Shown: positions 36,371 to 48,600 of the stretch, in pieces
How positions within the stretch are numbered: position 1 is the stretch's first letter
Layout: every line of letters begins with the position of its first letter
Source: Xestospongia bergquistia
Lineage: Eukaryota; Porifera; Demospongiae; Haplosclerida; Petrosiidae
Reading direction: 5' to 3'
DNA: 64,000 nt
Assembly: GCA_963965975.1 (NCBI GenBank)
Contig: OZ014411.1
Span: 25,587,749-25,651,748, forward strand
Position numbers and translations under genes: made by a program
Notes under the pieces: model-generated
Seen by the model: the letters and a program-made list of their open reading frames with translations, nothing else
What the model was told of the DNA's origin: nothing
Database searches by the model: none

Positions 36371-39300
36371 TTCCGGTGACGAGTAATGAGAAAGCCACAC
36401 ATCGAACGAGAGGCGAGTTTGTGTCTTCTGTCAGGCGATAGCATTCTTTGTTTAGTTATCACCCGACAAGCCAAATTCCTTCGGAATCCTTGTTAATTGG
36501 TGTATCACTATTACAGCGTTTACTGTATTTACCTCTATCCAGTTTACTGAACTGTTCACTGTTGTCGCTTCTTCCTGGCGGCTTTCTCTATCGACTGCCG
36601 TTGTCTTCACCTCCATTGTGTACTTCTGTAATATCGATACAATCCATACGTCTCTTCATTGATTAATATCGAGGTTGTTTTGTGACGTCGTTATAAATTC
36701 AAGGCTGTTTTTTGGTCTGTGTATTGGCCAACCACTGCATGAAGGTTAGTGAGATTTTGTAATAGCAGATGTAGTATGTCTGTAGTCTATACGTTATATA
36801 GAACCTTTAAATATTGTTATAGTAATGTAGTCTCCGTTCGTAAGCTCAACTGAACAGTTGCAACAAATATTTACTAAATATGTTTTTATGGCTAAACGAG
36901 CAAATAGTACCTGCGAAAGCGCGGGCACTGCTGACAGGCTTGCCTTGATCTTGTTATTCTCGCTGCATTTGCCGAGATGATAATAACAAGGTCATTAGTT
37001 AATATATCGCGCTATTCGTATTAAGCAGGTCAATATTGTGACTATGCTAGGACATTTTTCACCTTGTCTTTGTGACTAACACCTCTTGGGCTCTAAGTGT
37101 GTTCCTTTGACAATAACAAGTGCTTTAGTTGTTCTGTAAAGGACTTGTGTTAATACTTAAAAACTTGTTATAATATCAGTCGATATGGCATGATTATTTA
37201 CAAACTCTCAGTTAAAAAATGGATGTTGATTTTTATGGCTCCACATTGTCTATTATAACTAATTTAAAAGAACTCACTTTCGTTGTTTTTAATACTAATA
37301 GCAATACGGTGTAATAACAAAAATTGTTATTACTTTTTTAGAGTTGTTTTTAAAATTATTTCATGACATCTTAACATGTTCATGAGTTTCAAATTGCACC
37401 TAGTTGTGATCATTTCATATAGTAAATTCCCTTTTGGCCATTAAAACATGTCTTGGCGTCATTATTCACTTAGGAGGAATCCTCTATAATTATAGCTTCA
37501 ACTGCCTGTGTGTATATATGTACATGTAGCATTCATGAGAGTCCCCATTGTGGTTATAGATTACCTCCAATAACACTATAAGTTATTTTTAAGTCTCAAA
37601 AGAGGAGCTTTAGATACAATCTTGTAAGGTGAAAGGGTTAATAAGGTCAATTGCTATTTGGGTGCATAGTGCATTTAGGGTGAAATTGCCCAATACTGCC
37701 TTGTCAGCAGTTAAGTATACTTTCTTTGGCTTCATGTTTTTGATAATTAATGTGTGAATAGTAATTAATAATTGCAAAATGTTAATTTGTATTATTGTCT
37801 TATCTTACAATTAAAAACAATGATAATAATGTATTTGTCATTTCTATTGAAGTATTGTTATCTGATGCATACTCAAAATACCTTGTTTAATAGTGTTATC
37901 ATAAGCTATTCATATAATATCATAACAGTAGTTATCAGGTGTGTGCTGGTGATATCAGGGAAGTGTAGACTGATTTGCTAGGAAGAGAGTGTCCTTTTAC
38001 AAGGTTGCTAATTATAATTGAATTATTTAGAGATTTAATTTGTCAACTCTATAGCTTCTTTGAGCTACAAGTATAATCTCATCTATTTACAACATGGCAT
38101 GTTTGTGTATAAATTCACATGTCATATCATAAGCAAATAATACAGTCATTTTGCAACCAAAGACATTAATTCGTATTATATAAACAGCTACGACTTTACT
38201 CTTATCAGATATATCAGCGTTAGTTTTTGATAATAATGACAAAAATTAATGACTTCTCTAATTAATTTGTGACTTAATTTGAGATTGTCTTCATAACTTT
38301 AGACTAATTTCCTGTTGAAGGCTGTGTTTCCTTTTGTAAACAAAACGATTTTCTATTGCTAGCTCACATGTACATCTAAATAGAATATAACATAAAAGTA
38401 GCAAGTTAGTAGTCAGCATTATGGTAATAATGAGAGTACACACAGTAGGTCAATTTAACTAGTATGGTGGTAGTAGGCTGACACACTTTATACTCTTTAT
38501 AAACGACAAATTTCCTCGTTAATAATTATTTCAAGTTAGATTTACCGTGGCATCAAAAAGCAAAGTTCATTTAAAAAGCAAACTTTGTGTGTTTGTCAAA
38601 TCTAAAGAAGTAAATGTTTAAGAAAGAAAGATAAACTATCTCATTGACCTGACAATATTTATAATATTGGAGGAATTACGGTATCACTTAAATATTGTGA
38701 TAATTTTTTAAATTATAATCTTATTAATTACCAATAGTTACTTACCTTATTTTATTGTCTAATAAGATAATGATCTCTAAAATTTACTTTTAGTGTCAAA
38801 TTTATATCCCTTTATCAGTCTATAATTTGATTATAATATTAGTCTATTTACTCTAAGGAATGTTCTCTTCTATAAACAGGAAAGCCAAACATAATAGTAT
38901 ATATTACTATTTTTAATTTTCATAATGATTACTTATTAATTGCTATGACAACAACGTTGCTAATTGTTATGTTTGCTATTCATTGTTTAATTTGACATAC
39001 ATCTTGACAATGTACAATATTTAGAAACAATAATTGTCTTGTATGATGATTAGTTGTACATATGTACTTCTGTGTCTTAAGATTTGTTTTGAACCACTTG
39101 TTATATTATGTACATGTATAATACATGGTATGTTTATTTTCATCATTTTATTGTATTATTGTATGCAACTTTCAAGAGCAAATTGAAATTAACCCCCATA
39201 CAATAAGTTCCAATTCACATAGCAATCAATAAATATTAATATTATTACTGTTACTGTGAATGTTTCGAATTGGGTGTTACAGATCAAAACTTTTTACCAG

Positions 39301-39656
39301 TTCAATAGCTTCTGCTAACTGTACACTCTCTGATCTTCAAAGTTATCAAAATTACATTCCCTTGTAGCAGCAGTAGCATTGCCAGTCTTAGGACAATTTT
39401 TACAATTACATTGTTAACATTGAATGTAGTTGTGCATTTTAACAAATAAGTTTAAACCCTCTACAGTATCAGATTACTACATGTATTTGAGTTGTTAACA
39501 CTTGTAAAAAAAATTGTATATCGTTAACACTATGTTAGCTTTAATTATATAGTGAGGAATTCAAAAGTAGCCATATATTGCTTATAATATTAACTGCAGT
39601 ACTCTCATATCTTTTTACAGATCACGCTGATGCTAGTGAAATGACCTTTAGCTAGT
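36371..39656 (+). promoter_or_regulatory. Probable noncoding first exon and long 5' UTR intron of the BCL9-like gene
   Basis: A CpG-richer stretch at about 36370-36744 ends CATGAAG|GTTAGT, a plausible donor. An acceptor CTTTTTACAG ends at 39620, and the 36 bp after it lead to the ATG at 39657. The ~2.9 kb between is AT-rich with no coding sequence that I can support, and is best read as a UTR intron. Exon boundaries are inferred from splice consensus only. Confidence 0.45.
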
Positions 39657-42600
39657 ATGGATAATAATAACATCGTAACTAGTGAGGATATTGTGACTTT
39701 GACACAAGCATCTTCTAACAGCAATGTTAGCGACACCACTTCTGTTCCCTCTACAAGTCGTAGTGCTGCTGGTACCTCGATTACTCCAGCTGTTATTTTA
39801 GCTTCATCGTCTTACACTTTTCCCATTGATTATCCTGATTCGCCATCATCTGAGGAAATGGCATCTCCATCTTTATCACCACATCCTTCTTATGAGACAA
39901 AAGTAGACACTACCTTAGAACAACAGTCTGATACCCAGGCTCTTGAGTCTGAGTCTGTAGAGTCATATCAACAAACAGACACTAAACCTGACACTTCTTC
40001 AGAGCGTGATACCCAGACTCTTGAGTCTGAGTCTGTAGAGTCATATCAACAGACAGACACTAAACCTGACGCTTCTTCAGAGCCTGATACCCAGGCTCTT
40101 GAGTCTGAGTCTGTAGAGTCATATCAACAAACAGACACTAAACCTGACACTTCTTCAGAGCGTGATACCCAGACTCTTGAGTCTGAGTCTGTAGAGTCAT
40201 ATCAACAGACAGACACTAAACCTGACACTTCTTCAGAGCGTGATACCCAGACTCTTGAGTCTGAGTCTGTAGAGTCATATCAACAGACAGACACTAAACC
40301 TGACACTTCTTCAGAGCGTGATACCCAGACTCTTGAGTCTGAGTCTGTAGAGTCATATCAACAGACAGGCACTAAACCTGACACTTCTTCAGAGCGTGAT
40401 ACCCAGACTCTTGAGTCTGAGTTTGTAGAGTCACATTTATGTGTTGACACTGAACCAGACACTTCATCTGAGCCTTATACCCAGACTCAAATTACTGACA
40501 CCAGTGTAGTTGCTTCAACTGATCCTGATACCCAAGCTCATGAGCCAGAGTCAATAGCTCTAACTGAAATGCATCAGATTGCTGATACCAGTGTAGTTGC
40601 TTCAGCTGATCCTGATATCCAAGCTTGTAGGTCCATTTCTCTTGCTCCTGTGGAAATGCATCAAGTTGCAGACACCATTGTAACTGTTTTAGCTGATACA
40701 GATCCCCAAGCTTATGATTCTGAGTCTGGAGCTCCAATAGAAACACATCAAATTACACATACTTGCCCAGGGACTTCCAATATCCAAGATTTAGAATCTG
40801 AATCTGAAGTTATGGAGACTAGCCATATAGTAACTACTGATATTCATTTTCAAGATAACATGACATCTGTCCCAGTGGACGAAATGATAGTAAATGAGAC
40901 CCTTGTGTCTCCCGTTTATGAGAATTCTTCTGTTGCCGTGGAAGTGTCTAGTACCAGCAACAAAGATAAAGATGAAAATGATGATAGTAATGTCATTAGT
41001 TCTACCATTAAAGAAGGTCCAACTTCTGTTAACCTAGACAATGATGATGATGATACCAATGTCACTGAAGGGCATACTGAGATTTTTAATGTCAGCTTCG
41101 AGTCAGCAAGTGTTTGTGCACATGTACTTCCTATTAGTAGTACCACAGCTAGCAGTACATCAGAAATGGCTGCTTCAGAGGACATAGTCAATACATCAGA
41201 AATGGCTGCTTCAGAGGACATAGTCAATACATCAGAAATGGCTGTTTCAGAGGACATAGTCAATACATCAGAAATGGCTGTTTCAGAGGACATAGTCAAT
41301 ACATCAGAAATGGCTGCTTCAGAGGACATAGTCAATACATCGAACATGGCTGCTTCAGAGGACATAGTCAATACATCTGAAATGGCTCCTTCAGAGGACA
41401 TAGTCAACACATCAGAAATGGCTGTTTCAGAGGACATAGTCAATACATCAGAAATGGCTCCTTCAGAGGACATAGTCAATACATCGAACATGGCTGCTTC
41501 AGAGGACATAGTCAATACATCTGAAATGGCTCCTTCAGAGGACATAGTCAACACATCAGAAATGGCTGTTTCAGAGGACATAGTCAATACATCAGAAATG
41601 GCTGCTTCAGAGGACATAGTCAATACATCAGAAATGGCTCCTTCAGAGGACATAGTCAATACATCAGAAATGGTTGCTTCAGAGGACATAGTCAATACAT
41701 TGAACATGGCTACTTCAGAGGACATAGTCAATACATCAGAAATGGCTCCTTCAGAGGACATAGTCAATACATCAGAAATGGCAAGCGCAGGTTTAGACAG
41801 AGATAGTGACGTCATTTTAGTTCCTTCAATGAAAGATACTCCATGTTATAGTAACCTCACTCAAGAGCCACCCGTTAATGACTCTAATACTCCAGATATA
41901 ATCAATTACGAGTTGACCACCTTGAAGGACATTCCAGATAGCAGTATCAAGGAATATGATGACACCCAAATATCAAATGTCACATTCTTCAATGATAGTA
42001 GTCATTCTGTTACATCAAGTACACAATCTGATCATATTCATAACATGTTAACAAGTTATCCACTAACTCCTAATATTGCTGAAGCTTCTACAATTACCAC
42101 AGATAGTTGCACCACAATTCTGGAAGACAAAAGGGACATGATGACTGATAAGACAGAAGAAGGTACTACTTTTAGTTCTGAGACAATTGAGACAACTGTA
42201 GATAGTCAAAGTGAAGTGAAAATGTTGCCATCAAATCCAAAAGTGGTGGGTGTACTAACAAATAGTGTAGATAATGTGGAGACTAATGTAGACTTTGTTA
42301 CTAGTCCAGAGGAATCAAGAGATAGTCAGTGCAAAGAGGAAAAAACTACTTGTACTACTGAAGATGGTCCAAAGGAAAGTGGGAGTGTTGCAGACGATGT
42401 TGTTAGTCAGGAAGGGATTGAGAGATCAATAGATAGTCAACATGAAGAGGAAGCTGCTGGTGTGAGTACTTTTGGAGACAATGGCGATGTACAAGAGAGT
42501 TTTAGCAGTCCTACAGTACCAAGAAATAATGTAATATTTTATGAACGCTCAACCAATAATGTGAGGATCACTTCTAAAATGGAGGCAACTTCTGATAATC

Positions 42601-45600
42601 AAAATGAAGATGAACATTTGATGACTGAAGCAAAGTTTCCGATCAGTCCAGAGAAAATGGATATGTCAACAGTTAGTCGAGAAGATGAAAGTTTGACCAG
42701 TAAAGAAAAGAAAAGTGAACCAAACATATCTGAAAAGACAGGAAGTGCAGTATCTGTTACAGAACAGACTATCTCTACAACAACAGAAGAAGAAATGGAA
42801 TATAAAAACAGTGACAGTTACAAAGATGTCATAAAGGAACCATTAGTTAATGATCAAGATGTCTTCAGTAATGCAGAAGATCAAACAGTTAATTCTAACA
42901 TTGTGTCAGAGACTCCATTGGTTGAAAGTGAAGACACTCTTATTAAACAAGAACCTAAAGTGAGTGTACAACATGAGAAAAATCCCAAACATCCGAAGGT
43001 AGAATCTAGTAGTGATGATAAAGCACTAATTTCCTCTTCATCTGTCATAACAGACCGACAAGAGTCAACATTGCCACCAGTAACTGACAACCCTCCTAGT
43101 ATTGTCGCTGATAAAACACATCAGGTCCCGTCTGAAGAATCTCTGACACCACTTGATGATGTGGTAACTACTTCATCAGGCAGTGATGATTTCAAGCAAG
43201 TCTTGTTCACATCAGAAGTTGGACAACATGACAATATTGTTCCTGTTCAGGCGACTTCTAACAGTTCCTCTTATGGTACCAAAGATGATGACAAAGAGCA
43301 GGCCATGGACACAGAAATATTGTTAGAGACAGAGAACAATTGTGAAGATGAGCACATGGAAACAGAAGAACAACAGTTCACTTCATCAACCGAAATATCA
43401 CCAACTGACTATCCTTCTCATGAACAACAGAAAACAAGTTTACAATCATTGCTTGTAGCTTCGCCAATTGACTCCAGTCTTGATAAAATTCAATCTTCGA
43501 TAACAATTGATATCTTAACAACTTCAAGAGAGGAGGATACTAGTAAGCAAACTAAGACAGACCTAACAGAAAGTGTGTTATACGTTCATACTGACTTGAT
43601 TAAGTCTCAACCTCGCTCCACTTGTGAATCTATTGTTAATCCTGACCCAAAAGTCCAAATGTCAACAACAACAGACCAATCAACGAAATTAAAAGATGAC
43701 TTAAGTACTACATCTACATTTGGTAATGTAATAATGGATACAGAGAATACCAATATTGAAGAGGGTGGTTGCCATGTCTCTCAGAGTATGAAGAGTACAG
43801 TCCTATCAGTAGAACACGAAAAAGGACCTGATACTGAAACTGAAACTGAACACGAAAAAGGACCTGATACCGAAATGATACTTAAATCAACCCAACTTAG
43901 TGAAGAGCTATCACCCAATGTAACTCAAGATGACCTTAGGACTGAACCCACTGAAGACCAGTCTCTCGTTATAAATGAAGAAAAGGAACAAAAAAGAACA
44001 ATAGAATGTCAGAGTTCTCCATCAAAGTCTTTTCATAGTTCACAGATGCTTCATGTAGTTAGATCTGAAAATGTAACTTCTGATGACAGTCAACAATGCC
44101 AAGTTGGTGTCAACAAGAATAATGTTGTTGAAAACATCCCAATAACTGTCCTGTCTAAAAATGGTAGTGCATTACAGTCAAAAACTGGTACCTCGTCAAA
44201 TGAAATGGAGCCATCTGTTCTCACTTCCTCTCCGTCAACCTTATCGTCTGTCCCTGTCACTAAAACCACTAGTCTCTCCTTTCTACTTTCAAGTCCACAT
44301 CTTCCTTCTTCTCATACTACTTCTTTAAAGTCTACCTCTAAGCCTGTTTCTACTACATGTAATTCTATGTCTTTGGTCTCATCTCTACCTTCATTCTCTG
44401 CCATCACAGCCTCTCCAATTTCTCTCTCATTGACATCTTCTCATTTCTCCACAATATCAACGACATTGTCCTCAACGGCTAAACCAGTTACTGCACCAAC
44501 ATCTGATTCTAAATTACATGCTACGACCATCGGTAGTCTAGCTAAAAGTCATACCACTGTGTCTTCTGTCCATCGTGTACCAGTGGTTGCTGAGAGATCA
44601 AGTCCTTATAGAAAGTCTACTCCAGTAACATCTACTCTTAGGTCATTAATGAGAAATCAAACATCTGACCCCACTACCTCCACAGACAAAAGTGGTCACG
44701 ATGCACCATCAATATCATCTATTGTTGTTATGACACAGTCGTCTTCTGAGGTTCTCCCTTCTTTTAGTATTCCTCAGGTGATATCTACAACATCTTCTGT
44801 ATCTTTAGCTAATAAAGATTCTAAGTCTAACTTGTCAGGCCAGACAGAACAAACCAGTTTGTCTGGTGAGAGAGATACTACCAGTCCTGTTAAAGAGACT
44901 GAACCAACAAGTCAGTCTGGTATTGCTACTTCAGCACATCTCAGCGAAAGTATAAAAACTGATCAAGCTAGACAAACTAGTACAACTGCTACAATGCAAC
45001 CGCCTTCTCTTTTTTCTGTCTCTGTCACACCTTACACAACCACACCCACTTCTGTCATATCGGCTCCAACTGTCACTATCCCTGAAGGTGTTCCTGGTGG
45101 ATTAGTAAGTGATATTTCTGTGAAGGATGAGATGGAGGTCAGTGATGTGGATAAAGTTACTGCTCAACAATTAAAATTAGCTCAACAGAAATTAGCAATG
45201 TTACAGCGTCATTCTTTCTCCTCTTTATACAAGTCCACTGATGTTGTAAGTTCTATTGTATGTATAAATAAATACTAAACTGAAATACAAAATAATATTA
45301 TCATCTGAATTGTTACAATACTAATGGAAAAACGTTAGTCCATAAGGAAAAATGAGTGCCAGGACATGTACATGTATCCCAGATAATGTCCTACTATATA
45401 TATATATATATATATATATCTTGCATACACTGTACTCATAAAATAGACTTTATGTGTTGTGGTTACTGTATTGGTGATAGTTGTATGATATTTATTTGAT
45501 ATAGACATCACTGGAGAGAATAGGTACTGATTCACAACAATGTGTCTACTGGTATGATGGAGGTAAGAATAACTATAAATAGAGATAGTTGCATGTACTA

Positions 45601-48600
45601 GTGTATACATTAACAATATGTGTACATGTATATGTCGTTTGTTGACATCATTGACTTTGATATAAAAAGTATTAACTTCAAGTACAATATCTTAGATAAT
45701 ATATTTAGAGAGTTGGTGTCAGTTGATTGATCTTGTATTAATGATATACAATAGTTTCTCTAGTAGAATGTATACTGTACTTTTGTTTAGGTCGTAACAT
45801 GTTCCAATCTCCACCAATGTGGGACCCAAATGCTAAACCAAAGTAAGATCCACATATATATACTTTACTTGTAAGTAGATGTAGCTTTACTTGTAGGTAG
45901 ACGTAGCTTTACTTGTAGGTAGACGTAGCTTTACTTGTAAGTAGATGTAGCTTTACTTGTAGGTAGACGTAGCTTTACTTGTAGGTAGATGTAGCTTTAC
46001 TTGTAAGTAGATGTAGCTTTACTTGTAAGTAGATGTAGTACTATTTACATGTACATTATTAATGTATTATACATGTGATGTTAAATTTATATTTAACTGT
46101 CTATTTAAATTATAGAGAGTCAGAATTAGTATTGATCTGCAAGTCCTTTGTTCAGTGGCAAAACAAATTAAAGTAAGTTATAATAATAAATATTATAGTC
46201 ATTAATATTTATTTGATATTAGACAACTTCGGTCCAGTTGTCATGAAGCTGATTCCAAGTTAGCACAAACTATTAAACAGAGCTTTCTTTCCAGAGTTAA
46301 GATAGCAACTAAGGTACAGTTACCATGTCTCAATAGATTCATTGAACTCTTCACAATATACTGCACAGTATACTGTAATATTTTATACTACAGTATATTG
46401 CCTTATCATAGTACTAGATATAAATATAATGTAATGTATGTACAATTCAATATCCATGTAGTTCTACATGTACACATTTACTATGTTCAAATTAAAATGT
46501 ATTACTAGTTAAATTTCTCTTTCTTTAGCGCAAACCTAAAGATGCACCTCCACAGTTTTCTAGTCCTCCTATCATTTCCACAACACAATTACCACAACAA
46601 CAGAGACCAGTAACTACAACATCTCAAGTATCTACAACTATACCTTCAACTATTACAACTAATATACCAACTTCTATTAATCCAACTACACTAATGCCTC
46701 AAGGATTACCTCAAGGTTCAATTCTTGTTGTGCCATCCTCATCTGTTCTACAACAGGCTCCAGGCCACGGGTTTCCGGCCATGCCTCTCCTACCAGTGTT
46801 TGCTAATACTGCTGTGATAATGCCACAGAATGTACCACACCCATCACATTTAGGTACATGTTATGTCATTATGTAGTATAATAAGTACCTACTTGGTATT
46901 CAATTGTTTTAATGTAATAATTAATTAGATCCGTTATTAGGATACAACTACATAATTATATTACAAATATCATTAGAGTAGTAATTAGTCACTCCTTTTT
47001 AATAATTTGATGAGTCATATAAAATATTTAGTAACAAATTATGTTTACCCCTCTATTTGAATGTGGGACAGTATCATAATGTGGTTATACATTGTGCATC
47101 AATTTACTTCACTTTGTGTTTGCTGTTCTTTAAAATAAAAGTTTTGCACTATTGCCTTTGTACATGCAAAAGATAGAAAGAAAAAGATGCAAGTTCCAAG
47201 TTCAAGTTCTTCTAATGCCAATGTTGTATTTAAGGACTTCTATAAATGTTTGTAATATAACAATGCAAGACTTATCGTTTGTGGTTGTGGATTTATAGAC
47301 ATTTAAGACCAAACCTATATTGCTAACAATAGCTCTTATGACATAACATTACCAGCTATATTAACAATACTGTACTACCCAAAAATTCCATACATTCCAA
47401 TGAGGGAGTAAACTTATCCTTTCTCTATACAACAAAAGGACTACCTTTAGTGCATCATTTATACAATAAAACATGATGTAATTTATATTATACTACTGTA
47501 CATATGATACAATGGGTTAAATTAAATTTTGGTTGTGGTTAATATCAAGTGAATATCTGCATTTAATCTACAAATTATAAACCTGCTTAAATTGAAAGAT
47601 TTTTTTCCATTAGGAGGTATAGAAACTCATATCTCTTCAAGTCTGTCTCGTCATAATAAAGAGAAAGACGCCGACCAAGAAGAGGGAGGAGCACCAGATA
47701 AAATTGACACTGAAGATCATGCAAAAAAAGAAAGAGAAATTGCTGAGCTGCAAGTGCAAAACAACCAGAAAGACTTTCAAGATGACGAGGTGGTCATTCA
47801 GCGTGTAGAGGGTCCAAAGGCAACTTATCATTCAATACCTATCCATTCCTCGCACTTGCCTATAACATCAACTCATGTAGGTTCTTTTACTACTGCTTTG
47901 CCAACCCAACTTAAAATGCCGTCATTACAGGATAGTATAGAAACTGTTAAACTTCAACCACACCCACTTCTCTTGCAACCTGGAGTTTTAGGCGGAACAG
48001 GAACATCTAATTATTCTCATTTATTTTCAGCTTATCAAAATAAAATTAAAATTTTGAAAGTGGAGTCCGAGTCAGAGATGGGAAACATAGATCAACACAC
48101 AAAATCATTGGAGATATTAGGAGAAATACCAGTACGTAGGATGGAAGTGGACATATCAAAGACAGAACCTGAAGGTAATTACGTGCGTACAGTCTTACGA
48201 GGTCCTGAGTCAGGATCAAGTGATACTACTCAGAGAGAAAACAAGAAACACGAAAATGAGTCAACTAGACCTTTTGTTTCAGAAGGAGCTCTGCCTCCAA
48301 CTCAAGAGTCTTCATTAATATTTCGACATCATCACTTGCAAACTCCTCCTCCTTTGCAACTTATGACCAATCCTCATGTAACTACGACAACCCAAGCACC
48401 AACACCCTCAACTCACTCACGCACTTCTAGTGAGAGCAATGCAATAGCTGCTCTTACTGAGCTAGCTGCACAAGGTCGTACAAGTCAGGAAGTTATGTCA
48501 GCAAAAATGTTACTGTCTTTACATGGACCAGGAACACAGCCAACATCGACAGTTTCTGTGGCACAAGTGACAACCACATCCACTTTAAGTTTGCCTTCAC

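Noticed and set aside
40916..41815. 299-codon open frame on the minus strand
   Set aside because: It is the antisense of the 36 bp coding repeat in the BCL9-like exon; periodic DNA of this length keeps the opposite strand open automatically.
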